The notes: generated from the sequence alone by a model not told the origin. A stretch of DNA of 64,000 bases from Scybalousia_A sp045221575 (GCA_045221575.1 JBGUWU010000031.1:62001-126000), one strand, 5' to 3'. Positions 32,724 to 42,533 are shown, counted from the stretch's first letter. Program-made: numbers and translations.

Positions 32724-34661
32724 TTATTTATAATTTCTTTGTTGTACTTTGATAAATTCATAATTAAGGTCTTCCTTGTGCATCTCTGGAGTTTCATTTT
32801 CTCCTTTGTATTGCCAAGCACCCACAAACATAAAGTTTTCATCATCTCTCTTGGCTTCACCTTCTTCGGTTTGATGTTCTTCTCTAAAGTGACCACCACA
32901 GCTTTCTTCTCTTTGTAAAGCATCTCTTGCTATCAGTTCTGCAAGTTCTACGTGGTCAGCAAAACGAAGTGCTTTCTCTAATTCAGGATTCATACACTCA
33001 TTTGCTTCTTCTACTTTAACATCTTTCCAAAATTCTTCTTTAAGAGCATGAATCATAGGTATAGCTTGCTCTAATCCAGCTTTATTTCTTCCCATTCCTA
33101 CATTTTCCCACATAATGTGACCAAGACGTTTTTGGAATGAATCTACTGTCTTTGAACCTTTGATTGCAAGTATTTTACTTATTCTTTCTTTTACTTCTTG
33201 TTCAGCTTTGTCAAAAGCTTCATGTGTTGTTGGAATAGGACTATTGTATATTTCTGCTGAAAGATAATTCTGTATAGTATAAGGTAAAACAAAATAACCA
33301 TCTGCTAATCCTTGCATCAAAGCACTTGCTCCTAAACGATTTGCGCCATGGTCAGAGAAATTACATTCTCCAGCTGCAAATAATCCTTCTACTGTTGTTT
33401 GAAGCTCATAATCTACCCAAAGACCTCCCATAGTATAATGCACTGCAGGGAATATCATCATAGGAGTTTCATAAGGATTGTCATTAGTTATTTTCTGATA
33501 CATTTGGAATAAGTTTCCGTAACGCTCTGCTACTTTTTCTTTTCCTAAACGATTAATTGCATCTTTAAAATCCAAATAAACAGCTTTACCTGTTCCTACT
33601 CCATAACCAGCATCACATCTTTCTTTTGCAGCACGTGAAGCAATGTCTCTTGGAACTAAATTACCGAAAGCTGGATAACGTCTTTCCAAGTAATAATCTC
33701 TATCTTCTTCGGCAATATCGTTAGCTGTTTTTTCACCTCTACGTATTGCTTCTGCATCTTCTTTTTTCTTTGGAACCCAAATTCTACCATCATTTCTCAA
33801 ACTTTCACTCATAAGAGTAAGCTTGCTTTGATAATCTCCATGAACAGGAATACATGTAGGGTGAATTTGAACATAACATGGATTAGCAAAAAATGCTCCT
33901 TTTTTATAACATTGCCAAGCAGCACTACCATTACTATTCATTGCGTTAGTAGAAAGATAATATACGTTTCCGTAACCTCCTGTTGCTAAAACAACACAAT
34001 GACCGAACCAACGTTCTATTTCTCCTGTTTTTATATCTCTTGTAATTATACCTCTTGCTTTACCGTCTATGATTACAAGATTTTCCATTTCTTTTCTTGT
34101 ATAAAGCTTTACTGTACCTGCTTTTACTTGTTGGCTAAGTGCAGAATAAGCTCCTAAAAGAAGTTGTTGTCCTGTTTGTCCTTTAGCATAGAATGTACGA
34201 CTAACCTGTGCTCCTCCAAAAGAACGATTTGCTAAATAGCCAGAATACTCTCTTGCAAATGGAACTCCTTGTGCAACACATTGGTCTATTATATTATTAG
34301 CAACTTCAGCCAAACGATATACATTAGCTTCTCTTGCTCTATAATCTCCTCCCTTTATTGTATCATAGAACAGACGACCAACGCTATCACCATCATTAGG
34401 ATAATTTTTTGCTGCATTAATACCACCTTGAGCAGCAATAGAGTGTGCTCTACGTGGAGAATCTTGAATACAAAATACTTTAACATTGAAACCTAAAGCA
34501 CCTAATGAAGCTGCTGCTGAAGCACCTGCAAGTCCTGTTCCTACAATTATAACATCTAACTTTCTTTTGTTTGCAGGATTAACCAATTTCTGAGAGGCTT
34601 TGTATTTAGTCCATTTCTCTGACAAAACTCCCTCAGGGATTTTGGAATTAAGTGTTGTCAT
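32724..34661 (-). CDS. frdA: Fumarate reductase / succinate dehydrogenase flavoprotein subunit
   Basis: The 645-residue subunit has the FAD Rossmann motif VGTGLAGASAAASLGALG near residue 40, the covalent-FAD His in RAHSIAAQGGINAA, and catalytic motifs HPTCIP and RDIASRAA. The C-terminus is long, as in Bacteroidota/epsilon-type enzymes. The usual order is cytochrome b (frdC), frdA, frdB; here no cytochrome b gene precedes frdA. The 103-bp leader back to the -7 box at 34765 holds no ORF. Confidence 0.95.
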   Translation of the reverse strand: MTTLNSKIPEGVLSEKWTKYKASQKLVNPANKRKLDVIIVGTGLAGASAAASLGALGFNVKVFCIQDSPRRAHSIAAQGGINAAKNYPNDGDSVGRLFYDTIKGGDYRAREANVYRLAEVANNIIDQCVAQGVPFAREYSGYLANRSFGGAQVSRTFYAKGQTGQQLLLGAYSALSQQVKAGTVKLYTRKEMENLVIIDGKARGIITRDIKTGEIERWFGHCVVLATGGYGNVYYLSTNAMNSNGSAAWQCYKKGAFFANPCYVQIHPTCIPVHGDYQSKLTLMSESLRNDGRIWVPKKKEDAEAIRRGEKTANDIAEEDRDYYLERRYPAFGNLVPRDIASRAAKERCDAGYGVGTGKAVYLDFKDAINRLGKEKVAERYGNLFQMYQKITNDNPYETPMMIFPAVHYTMGGLWVDYELQTTVEGLFAAGECNFSDHGANRLGASALMQGLADGYFVLPYTIQNYLSAEIYNSPIPTTHEAFDKAEQEVKERISKILAIKGSKTVDSFQKRLGHIMWENVGMGRNKAGLEQAIPMIHALKEEFWKDVKVEEANECMNPELEKALRFADHVELAELIARDALQREESCGGHFREEHQTEEGEAKRDDENFMFVGAWQYKGENETPEMHKEDLNYEFIKVQQRNYK

Positions 34662-34764
34662 ATATCTTTATTTTTAAGTTATTCTTTAAAATTAAAATAA
34701 CGTTTTTCTATTTTGTTTATTATTTATTATTTATCACAAAACTTATCAGCTTGTAAATTTTTTG

Positions 34765-34772
34765 CAAATTTA
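34765..34772 (-). promoter_or_regulatory. -7 box TAAATTTG for frdAB
   Basis: The minus strand reads TAAATTTG then CAAAAAA. It is about 104 bp from the frdA ATG, a longer leader than at most genes here. Confidence 0.5.
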
Positions 34773-34783
34773 GAAAAAAAATA

Positions 34784-34791
34784 TAATTTTG
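34784..34791 (+). promoter_or_regulatory. -7 box TAATTTTG for truA
   Basis: TAATTTTG then CAGAAT, 50 bp upstream of the truA ATG and back to back with the frdAB box. Confidence 0.55.
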
Positions 34792-34841
34792 CAGAATATT
34801 TAGCGTATTATTTTTAATTTCAAAGAAAATTCTCATAAAAA

Positions 34842-35651
34842 ATGGATAACACAAATGCTATTGTAGAAGAAATTAACGAAACTCAAGATACTGTTATTCT
34901 ATTTAGATATGCTATAGTTTTACAATACAATGGCACAAGATATCATGGTTGGCAAATACAACTAAATTCCGAAACAATACAAGGCGTTTTAGAAAGAAGT
35001 TTTTCTAATGTACTCAGAAGAGAAACCAAAATTTATGGCTGCGGAAGAACAGATACTGGAGTACATGCAAGGCATTTTGTTGCTAACTTTGAAGCTGTAG
35101 ATATGAATGAGCAAGAGTTAGAACAATTAATTAGAAAGATGAATTCTTATTTACCTAACGATATAAGGATATTCAAAATAAAGAAAATGGATTACCCTTT
35201 CAACGCAAGATTTGATGCAATTGCAAGAACCTATAAATACTACATAACAACACAAAAGCAACCATACAATGAGGATTTTTGTTTGCTTTATACTGGTGAA
35301 TTAGATATTGAAAAAATGAATCGTGCTGCTGCAAGAATGTATGAATACTCAGATTTTGCTTCCTTTACTACAGCAGAACTTGGAGAAGTTAATAATTTTA
35401 GATGTAATATAATGCTTGCTCATTGGAGAAAGGATGGAGAATATTTAATTTTTACCATCAAAGCTAATCGTTTCTTAAGGAATATGGTAAGATGTGTTGT
35501 CGGCACTCTCTTAGCGGTAGGAAAAGGAAACATAAACGAAGAAGAATTTGTTGAGATAATCAAAGCAAAAGACAGAAAAAAAGCAATGTCTTCTGCTTTA
35601 GCCAAAGGTTTATTTTTAGAAAAAGTGGAGTATGAAGATAAAGACTTATAA
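34842..35651 (+). CDS. truA: tRNA pseudouridine synthase A
   Basis: TruA modifies U38-40 of tRNA anticodon arms. The 269-residue protein has the catalytic Asp in GCGRTDTGVHA near residue 70, YNGTRYHGWQIQ near 29, and FLRNMVRCVVGTL near the C-terminus. The first 18 or so residues are an extra charged extension. Standard length otherwise. Monocistronic. Confidence 0.95.
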   Translation: MDNTNAIVEEINETQDTVILFRYAIVLQYNGTRYHGWQIQLNSETIQGVLERSFSNVLRRETKIYGCGRTDTGVHARHFVANFEAVDMNEQELEQLIRKMNSYLPNDIRIFKIKKMDYPFNARFDAIARTYKYYITTQKQPYNEDFCLLYTGELDIEKMNRAAARMYEYSDFASFTTAELGEVNNFRCNIMLAHWRKDGEYLIFTIKANRFLRNMVRCVVGTLLAVGKGNINEEEFVEIIKAKDRKKAMSSALAKGLFLEKVEYEDKDL

Positions 35652-35683
35652 ACAATGAATATAAACTTACAAATAAATGAATC

Positions 35684-37651
35684 TTAATTTTGATTTTTCT
35701 CAGCATAGGTTAGCATAGCAAAAGCATAGTTTTTCATTTCTGTGCTTTTGTTTTTATATTTAGGGTAATTGATATAGTTTCTTTTGTCTTTTCTTCCCTT
35801 TTTATACTTAAACAAATATTCTTTACCATTTCTATCCCAAATATAAAACAGCTCATTATCTAATACTCCTATCTTATTATCTGCAGAAAAGTAAGCATAC
35901 TTTCTTTTATATAAATCAAAGGCAATACCCATAGTTTGCTTATTTGTTATACCAAGATAAGAACATATCATTTCATCTACATCTATCTGCAAACCAAAAT
36001 TATAATCTTTCTTTGCTTGTAAGTAATACGGATTATAGAATATCAATGGCGAATGATGATATTCCAAAGGCATAGGATATAATGTTGTTTTTGTTTTCTT
36101 TTTACCATGATCAGCAATAAAGACAAACAAAGTGTTTTTAAACCAATCTTCTTTGCTTGCTCTTTTCATAAAATCTCCTATCGCCCAATCTGCATACTCT
36201 ATTATTTTATTCTTAACACCTTTTGACTTATATTTTAAACCAATACCCTCTGGGAATATATATGGTCCGTGATTAGAAGCAGTTAAAAGAGTGACAAAGA
36301 AAGGTTTGTTTTTGTCATATTTATTTATTTCTTTTATAGCTCTACGAAACATTATATGGTCAGGCACTCCTAATGTTGATTTAACCTCTTTTGAAGGATA
36401 ATGTTTTTGAGATAATATTTGTTGGAAATCATTTGCTGAAAGAAAGCCTCCAATATTATCAAACTGATCATCATGCGTAGTAAAATAATGTGTAGTGTAG
36501 TTGTTTCTAAGTAAAGTTGAAGCAAGTCCTCCTGGCATCTTAGGAATTATAGTTCGTTTCATACTATGCCTATCCAACAAAGCCGGCATTCCAAATAAGG
36601 TAGAATAGACTCCATTATAAGTATGAATACCTGCAGTATAAACATTTTCATAGGAAACGCCATTATTAAGAAGGCTGTCTAAATTAGGAGTAAGATTGCT
36701 TTTAGGATTGAAGTTTTTGAGATTATAAGCAGTCATACTTTCCATAATAACTAATACCACATTTGTCTTTTGCTTATCAAACACAAATTCTCTTTCGCTT
36801 ATTGGATTGGAATACATTTTTTCATACTCCTTAACAACAAAATCAATAGCCTCTTTTTCATTCATTAAGTTAAGAGACTGATTCTTCTTAGAAGTTTTTT
36901 CTTGTATGCTTTTAATAAGAGTAAAATTAGGATTTAAACCCAACTGATTAATAAAAGCATTGTTAGAAAAATATGCTGTTCCAACTCTTATAGGACTTTT
37001 TTCTGCTAATCGTCCTCTTGTACCTATAAAACAAAACACTAAAAATAACAAACAAGTTGCTATTGTTTTGACTTTATAGTACTTATAGCTATAATTTTGT
37101 TCGCTTATTTGTTTTAGAGTTTTGTTGTATATCTTTTTCATTACCCACCAAAAGAAAATACCAAAAGCAATAAAGACAAATATAAAGCCAATATAGGAAA
37201 TCTCCTCAACTATCATCTTAAAGACAAAAGCAGGGCTGTCAAACCATTCAAAAGCTTGGACAGAAAATCGCTGAAAAAAGTATTTGAAATAAGGTAAATC
37301 AACAGTACTTACAAACATAGCAAGCAAAAGAACAGAAGTTAAATAAATATTAACTCCTTTGTAAATCTTTTTGCCTTTAAGGTAATCAACCTTAAATACC
37401 ATGCAGATAGACAAAACAATTAAAGGCAAAAGCAAAATATAAGAAATAATAACGGTATCAAACCTTAAACCCATTAACATTGCTTTTATCAATAAATTAT
37501 TATCTTCTATGTTTTGTAATTCAGTGCTGTTGATACCTAACATTATAAATCTAAATATGGTAAAGATCAATACCATAAGCAAATACACTAAACACAAATA
37601 CTTGAGTTGTGGAGAGAATATTTTAATTTTATTGCATTTAATTTTGTTCAT
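35684..37651 (-). CDS. LtaS-like membrane sulfatase-fold phosphotransferase
   Basis: The 655-residue protein has about five N-terminal membrane helices (to residue 190) and a periplasmic sulfatase-fold domain: VVLVIMESMTAYNLKNF near residue 300, LTPNLDSLLNNG, TASNHGPYIFP, and the metal site FVFIADHGKKK near 510. This is the LTA-synthase / phosphoglycerol transferase family. Gram-negative members modify glycans or make membrane-derived oligosaccharide decorations; the substrate here is unknown. It is a different subfamily from the CptA-like gene at 30.1 kb. Confidence 0.85.
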   Translation of the reverse strand: MNKIKCNKIKIFSPQLKYLCLVYLLMVLIFTIFRFIMLGINSTELQNIEDNNLLIKAMLMGLRFDTVIISYILLLPLIVLSICMVFKVDYLKGKKIYKGVNIYLTSVLLLAMFVSTVDLPYFKYFFQRFSVQAFEWFDSPAFVFKMIVEEISYIGFIFVFIAFGIFFWWVMKKIYNKTLKQISEQNYSYKYYKVKTIATCLLFLVFCFIGTRGRLAEKSPIRVGTAYFSNNAFINQLGLNPNFTLIKSIQEKTSKKNQSLNLMNEKEAIDFVVKEYEKMYSNPISEREFVFDKQKTNVVLVIMESMTAYNLKNFNPKSNLTPNLDSLLNNGVSYENVYTAGIHTYNGVYSTLFGMPALLDRHSMKRTIIPKMPGGLASTLLRNNYTTHYFTTHDDQFDNIGGFLSANDFQQILSQKHYPSKEVKSTLGVPDHIMFRRAIKEINKYDKNKPFFVTLLTASNHGPYIFPEGIGLKYKSKGVKNKIIEYADWAIGDFMKRASKEDWFKNTLFVFIADHGKKKTKTTLYPMPLEYHHSPLIFYNPYYLQAKKDYNFGLQIDVDEMICSYLGITNKQTMGIAFDLYKRKYAYFSADNKIGVLDNELFYIWDRNGKEYLFKYKKGRKDKRNYINYPKYKNKSTEMKNYAFAMLTYAEKNQN

Positions 37652-37673
37652 TATTGTGATAATTATTTGTTTG

Positions 37674-37681
37674 CAAAATTA
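37674..37681 (-). promoter_or_regulatory. -7 box TAATTTTG, leftward
   Basis: The minus strand reads TAATTTTG then CAAACAA, 22 bp upstream of the LtaS-like ATG. Confidence 0.55.
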
Positions 37682-37701
37682 AATGTTTTGTTTGAATTTA
37701 G

Positions 37702-37709
37702 TAATTTTG
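37702..37709 (+). promoter_or_regulatory. -7 box TAATTTTG, rightward
   Basis: TAATTTTG then CAAAACG, 21 bp upstream of the Dus ATG at 37731. It excludes an in-frame start at 37683. Confidence 0.6.
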
Positions 37710-37730
37710 CAAAACGAAAAAATAAAAATA

Positions 37731-38696
37731 ATGCTAAAAGATATTTTACCAGAATTTGTTCTTGGTTTGTCGCCTATGGACGAAATAACAACGCCAGAAT
37801 ACCGAGAAATATGCAAGGATTATGGTGCAGATGTTATTTTTACAGAATTTGTTTCAACCGATGCTTTAATTAGAGATGTAGAAAAAAGTTATAAAAAGAT
37901 TACATTCACTGAAAAACAACGACCTTTGGCTATACAAATATTTGGCAATAATGAAGAAACATTAGTAAATGCTGCACAAAGAGTTGAAGAACTTAAACCC
38001 GATTGGATAGATATTAATTGGGGTTGTCCGATGAAAAGAATTGCAGGCAAAGGCTCTGGTTCTGGTATTTTGCAAGATATTCCTAAAATGCTAAAACTCA
38101 CTAAAGCAGTTGTTAATAGTGTCAAATTACCTGTCAGTGTTAAAACGCGTTTAGGTTATGATGAAAAGAATAAACCCATCGTTGAACTTGCTGAGATGTT
38201 GCAAGATGTAGGTATTCAATTGATTTCTATTCACGGAAGGACAAAAACTCAAATGTATAAAGGAGAGGCTGATTGGACTTTAATTGCAAAAACAAAAGAA
38301 AATCCTCGTCTAAATATACCCGTATTTGGCAATGGCGATATAGATAGTGTAGAAAAATTTTTGGAATATAAACGAAGGTATAACTTAGATGGTATTCTTA
38401 TTGGCAGAAGAGCAATAGGTTTTCCTTATTTCTTTCTTCAATGCAAGCAAGCAATAAATAATGAAAAAATATTACAACCTACTCTAAAAGAGAAAGTTGA
38501 AATATGCAAAAGACATTTTATTCTCTCTTTAAAAAACAATGGAGAAGAAAAAACATGTATTAATATGAGAAAATTTTATCCAAGATATTTTTGGGGGGTG
38601 AAAAATTTCAAAACATTTAAACTTCAATTACTTGCAAGTAAAACAAAAGAAGAAGTTTTTGAAATTTTTTCTCAAATAATAAAATTAGAAGAATAA
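37731..38696 (+). CDS. tRNA dihydrouridine synthase (Dus family)
   Basis: The 321-residue FMN enzyme reduces uridine to dihydrouridine in tRNA. Motifs: LGLSPMDEITTPEYR at the N-terminus, catalytic Cys in DINWGCPMKRIAGKGSGSG near residue 100 (split: NWGCP), VKTRLGYDE near 142, HGRTKTQMYKG near 175, VFGNGDI near 203 and IGRRAIGFPYFF near 223. The C-terminal helical domain follows. DusB-like by overall pattern, but I do not assign the exact subfamily. Confidence 0.9.
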   Translation: MLKDILPEFVLGLSPMDEITTPEYREICKDYGADVIFTEFVSTDALIRDVEKSYKKITFTEKQRPLAIQIFGNNEETLVNAAQRVEELKPDWIDINWGCPMKRIAGKGSGSGILQDIPKMLKLTKAVVNSVKLPVSVKTRLGYDEKNKPIVELAEMLQDVGIQLISIHGRTKTQMYKGEADWTLIAKTKENPRLNIPVFGNGDIDSVEKFLEYKRRYNLDGILIGRRAIGFPYFFLQCKQAINNEKILQPTLKEKVEICKRHFILSLKNNGEEKTCINMRKFYPRYFWGVKNFKTFKLQLLASKTKEEVFEIFSQIIKLEE

Positions 38697-38700
38697 TTCA

Positions 38701-38824
38701 AAAAAGTCTTGATCTTTTTTTACCAAGATTTGATTTTAAGAAAATAAGATTTGATTTTAAGAAAATAAGATTTGATTTTGAGAAAATAAAACTTGATCTT
38801 TTTTTGCTAAGATTTGATCTATTT
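38701..38824. repeat. 21-bp periodic intergenic repeat, locus E (six units)
   Basis: TTGAT occurs at 38710, 38731, 38752, 38773, 38794 and 38815: six copies at exactly 21-bp steps. The surrounding unit is AAGATTTGATTTTAAGAAAA with small changes; the first and fifth copies read CTTGATCTTTTTT. Unlike loci B-D all cores face the same way, so there is no enclosing hairpin. It fills the gap between the convergent dus and plsY genes. Confidence 0.9.
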
Positions 38825-38847
38825 TATAGAAATTCAAATTTTAAATA

Positions 38848-39552
38848 TTACTTTGTATCTTGATTTTCAGTTTTGACAATTTTTTTAAATTTAAACTTTG
38901 GCTCTTGATGATTGATTAGACGTTTGATGTTCTTTCTATGTGTCCATATTATAAACAATGCAACAATTATTGAAAAAACAGCCATAGATAGAGTTATGTC
39001 TTCATTTTTAGAAAGCCAAAGTTTGCTTGTTAAATAAAGGATAGGAAAAGAAATTGCTGCCATTATAGAAGATAGTGATATATAATGCGTTAAAATAAAT
39101 GTAAGTAAAAATACTGCCAACACAAAAGGAACTATTCCATGGAACAAACCAATAACTGCTCCAAGCATAGTAGCTACTCCCTTACCACCTTTAAATCCGG
39201 CAAAAATGGGTAAAGCATGACCGATAACAACAATTATAGCAATAGCAAGAGAATAGTATGAAAATTCGTTTATCCAGCCCCAATCTTTAAGAAAAGAACC
39301 AAAAATATTACTACTTAGATAAACTGCAAACCAACCTTTTACTATGTCTATCTGAAGAACAAATATACCAGGTTTAAGCCCAAGAACCCTAATAGTGTTA
39401 GTTGCTCCTGCGTTATGAGAGCCTTCTTTTCTGACATCTATACCGTAGAAGTTTTTACCAATCCAAACTGCTGAAGGAATACTACCTAATAAGTAAGCAA
39501 TAACAGCACCAGAAAGCAGTTGTAAAGCCTTAAAGATTGTAAATTGTTCCAT
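38848..39552 (-). CDS. plsY: Glycerol-3-phosphate acyltransferase PlsY
   Basis: PlsY acylates glycerol 3-phosphate from acyl-phosphate, the first step of phospholipid synthesis. From the ATG at 39552 it is 234 residues with about six membrane helices. Motifs: AYLLGSIPSAVWIGK, EGSHNAGATNTIRVLG, and HALPIFAGFKGGKGVATMLG (split: FKGGKGVAT). An in-frame extension to 39615 crosses the promoter and is rejected. The C-terminus is Lys-rich. Confidence 0.93.
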   Translation of the reverse strand: MEQFTIFKALQLLSGAVIAYLLGSIPSAVWIGKNFYGIDVRKEGSHNAGATNTIRVLGLKPGIFVLQIDIVKGWFAVYLSSNIFGSFLKDWGWINEFSYYSLAIAIIVVIGHALPIFAGFKGGKGVATMLGAVIGLFHGIVPFVLAVFLLTFILTHYISLSSIMAAISFPILYLTSKLWLSKNEDITLSMAVFSIIVALFIIWTHRKNIKRLINHQEPKFKFKKIVKTENQDTK

Positions 39553-39572
39553 AATACCATGTTTATTTTTTG

Positions 39573-39580
39573 CAAAGTTA
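39573..39580 (-). promoter_or_regulatory. -7 box TAACTTTG for plsY
   Basis: The minus strand reads TAACTTTG then CAAAAAA, 20 bp upstream of the plsY ATG. Confidence 0.6.
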
Positions 39581-39604
39581 CAACATATTTGCGTAAAATT
39601 ATAG

Positions 39605-39612
39605 TACTTTTG
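39605..39612 (+). promoter_or_regulatory. -7 box TACTTTTG for atoE
   Basis: TACTTTTG then CAAAAAA, 31 bp upstream of the AtoE-like ATG. Confidence 0.6.
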
Positions 39613-39643
39613 CAAAAAATTACACCTATAAAAACTTATTCTT

Positions 39644-41002
39644 ATGTTTAAACGATTAATAAACTTTAGTGTACGTTTAGTTCAGAAATATTTACCTGAA
39701 CCTTTTATATTCGCAATAATACTAAGTTTGGTCGCATTTGCTGTTGCCATACCAATATGCAAACAAACTCCATTAGAAGTTGTAGAACATTGGGGAGATG
39801 GAGTTTGGTCTTTATTAGCCTTTGCAATGCAGATGGCTTTAGTTTTAGTATGTGGAGCGACACTTGCTGCTTCTCCGTCTATTAAGAGATTTATATCACG
39901 TTTAGCTTCAATACCCAAAACTCCCGTTACTGCTATAGCAATAGTTACCTTAGTTTCTGCTTTGGCTTGCTGGATAAATTGGGGATTTGGTCTTATTGTT
40001 GGAGTTATATTTGCTAAAGAGATAGCTAAAAAAGTTAATAATGTAGATTATAGACTTTTAATTGCTTCTTCTTATAGTGGTTTTGTTGTATGGCATGCTG
40101 GTCTTTCTGGTTCTATTCCTTTAACAATGGCTACTCCCGGCGAGGCTCTTTCTTCTGCGACTAAAGGCATTTTAACTTCTCCTATACCAATCTCCGCTAC
40201 AGTATTGAATTATCATAATATTCTTATTGTTTGCTTATGTATTGTAGCCTTGGTCATAGTTAATTCTCTTATGCATCCAAAAGGAGATAAGGTTATAAGT
40301 ATAAATCCTCAACTACTCATTGAAGAAACAGAGACAAAAGACTCTGTTTCTGAGAATAAAACACCTGCCGAAAGAATGGAAAATTCGAGACTATTAAGCA
40401 TAATAATATCTTGTTTAGGTTTAGGATACTTACTTTATAAAATAGGCTTTAAAGATGGAAGTTTAGACCTAAACTCTGTTATAATGCTATTTCTTTTCCT
40501 TGGTATAATACTCCATAAAACTCCTCTTAAATATGTAAAAGCATTCTCTAAATCAGTTTCTTCTGCTGCCGGAATATTATTACAATTCCCTTTCTATGCA
40601 GGTATTATGGGAATAATTACAGGAGTTGGAGAATCTGGCATTTGTTTAGGCACAGTAATAAGCAATGCTTGTATATCTATTTCTAATCCTATAACCTATC
40701 CTCTTCTAACTTTCTTATGTGCAGCAATACTTAATATGTTTGTTCCTTCTGGTGGTGGTCATTGGGCAATTCAAGCTCCTATAATGTTTGCTGCTGGTGC
40801 TGATTTAGGAGTAGATCCAGGTTTAACAGGAACAGCTATTGCTTGGGGAGACGCTTGGACAAATTTAATACAACCATTCTGGGCTTTACCTGCTTTAGCT
40901 ATAGCAAGACTAAATGCAAAAGATATTATGGGATTTTGTCTAATAGACTTATTGATTACGGGTGTTATTATATCTTTAGGATTAGTATTTTGGGCAATTT
41001 AA
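39644..41002 (+). CDS. atoE: Short-chain fatty acid transporter (AtoE family)
   Basis: The 452-residue protein has about 11-12 membrane helices. The N-terminus LPEPFIFAIILSL, the segment ACWINWGFGLIVG, and the C-terminal FVPSGGGHWAIQAP with AIAWGDAWTNLIQPFWALP match the AtoE family, which moves acetoacetate, butyrate and related acids. No thiolase or complete CoA-transferase is adjacent; a lone CoA-transferase B subunit lies at 57.9 kb. Single gene with its own promoter. Confidence 0.88.
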   Translation: MFKRLINFSVRLVQKYLPEPFIFAIILSLVAFAVAIPICKQTPLEVVEHWGDGVWSLLAFAMQMALVLVCGATLAASPSIKRFISRLASIPKTPVTAIAIVTLVSALACWINWGFGLIVGVIFAKEIAKKVNNVDYRLLIASSYSGFVVWHAGLSGSIPLTMATPGEALSSATKGILTSPIPISATVLNYHNILIVCLCIVALVIVNSLMHPKGDKVISINPQLLIEETETKDSVSENKTPAERMENSRLLSIIISCLGLGYLLYKIGFKDGSLDLNSVIMLFLFLGIILHKTPLKYVKAFSKSVSSAAGILLQFPFYAGIMGIITGVGESGICLGTVISNACISISNPITYPLLTFLCAAILNMFVPSGGGHWAIQAPIMFAAGADLGVDPGLTGTAIAWGDAWTNLIQPFWALPALAIARLNAKDIMGFCLIDLLITGVIISLGLVFWAI

Positions 41003-41036
41003 TAGACAAAAGAAACAAAACTATAACTAAAAGCAC

Positions 41037-42533
41037 TTATCGCTGTTTGATTATCTTTTTAAAGTCCAATACATAACATAAGATTATATAAACTATTATT
41101 AAAGCAGTGTTTACAGACAAACGAAGCATTATGCTTTGAATATTGTTTTGTAGATAATACATTACTACATACAAGCCCAAAGAAAACAATATATAAAACC
41201 CTATTCTTTTGACCTTATACGCAACAGGATAAAATTTCTGACCTATAAGATAACAAAGAAGCGAAATAGAAAAATAACAAATCAAAGTAGTCCAAGCTGC
41301 ACCTTTATAACCTAAAATTGGAACAAGCAAATAATTACCTATCAGTGTTATAACTGCACCTATTAAAGCAATATATGCTCCATATTTTGTTTTATCACTT
41401 ACTTTATACCAAATAGAAAGATTATAATATATTCCAAGAAAGATATTAGCCATCAATAAAATAGGCACAACACCTATACCTATTCTATAATCTTTTCCCA
41501 TAAAGTACTGAAACAAATCTATATATCCCATAACTACAAGAAAAATAAAACATAAGAAAATAACAAAAGCAGTCATCACTTCAGAGTAACTTTTCTTTGC
41601 ATCTTGTTGTTTCATCTTTGAAAAGAAAAACGGTTCGGCAGCAAACTTAAATGCTTGAATAAATAATGAAATCACTATACTTAATTTATAACAAGCACCA
41701 TATATTCCTATCTGACTCATTTTATACTCTGCTATTTGAGAAGCGTCTGTTATATTATCAGGAATGCTAACCAAATGTTTTAAAGCTATTCTATCAAAAG
41801 TTTCATTTACCATACCAGCCAAGCCTCCTATCATTACAGGAAAACCATACACAAGCATACGTTTAAGTACTTTGAAATCAATATTAAATCTAAATTGACT
41901 AAACTGTGGAATTAATAGAATAAAAGAAATAAAAGAAGCCAAACAATTGGAGATAAATATATATAGAACCAAATCATTTGGATTGAACCATGAAGTTACA
42001 ATATAAAGACCTTTGTTATAAAGAATTGGACATAAAGCGATAAAGAATAAGTTGAATAATATATTAGAGAATATATCAATAGTTTTTATTAAAGCAAAAC
42101 GTTTTGCCATATTCTCTCTTCGTAACAAAGCATAAGGTATGGCTCTTAAAGCATCTAAAGCAAGAATTATCAAAAACAAAGCAATATATAATTGGTGATC
42201 AGCGTATTGCATCACAGAGCAAATAGGAGAAAGTGAGAGAAATGTAATTATTAAAAACAAGGCTGTTGAAATCATCAAAGAAAACAAAGCTGTGTTATAA
42301 ACTTTAGACTTATCGTAGTCTTGAGAAAATCTAAAAAATGCTGTTTCCATTCCATACGTCAATATAATCATAAGAAATGCAACATAAGCATAAAGTTCTG
42401 AAACCACACCATAGTCTTGAGTGGCTATGTTATAAGTATATAAAGGGACTAGAAAATAGTTTAAAAACCTACCAACAATGGTAGGTATTCCATAAACAGC
42501 AGTTTGGGAAGCTAATCTTTTTATATCACTCAT
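41037..42533 (-). CDS. Wzx-like polysaccharide flippase, second copy
   Basis: The 498-residue protein has about 14 membrane helices and starts ASQTAVYGIPTIVGRFLNYF, the pattern of oligosaccharide flippases. It overlaps the PAP2 gene by 8 bp, as the last gene of the adk-obg-PAP2-flippase operon. It is only distantly similar to the flippase at 16.9 kb. Pairing with a PAP2 phosphatase hints at undecaprenyl-phosphate-linked export. Confidence 0.85.
   Translation of the reverse strand: MSDIKRLASQTAVYGIPTIVGRFLNYFLVPLYTYNIATQDYGVVSELYAYVAFLMIILTYGMETAFFRFSQDYDKSKVYNTALFSLMISTALFLIITFLSLSPICSVMQYADHQLYIALFLIILALDALRAIPYALLRRENMAKRFALIKTIDIFSNILFNLFFIALCPILYNKGLYIVTSWFNPNDLVLYIFISNCLASFISFILLIPQFSQFRFNIDFKVLKRMLVYGFPVMIGGLAGMVNETFDRIALKHLVSIPDNITDASQIAEYKMSQIGIYGACYKLSIVISLFIQAFKFAAEPFFFSKMKQQDAKKSYSEVMTAFVIFLCFIFLVVMGYIDLFQYFMGKDYRIGIGVVPILLMANIFLGIYYNLSIWYKVSDKTKYGAYIALIGAVITLIGNYLLVPILGYKGAAWTTLICYFSISLLCYLIGQKFYPVAYKVKRIGFYILFSLGLYVVMYYLQNNIQSIMLRLSVNTALIIVYIILCYVLDFKKIIKQR

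Noticed and set aside
37683..37730. N-terminal extension of the Dus protein
   Set aside because: It lies upstream of and across the promoter; the conserved protein begins at 37731.
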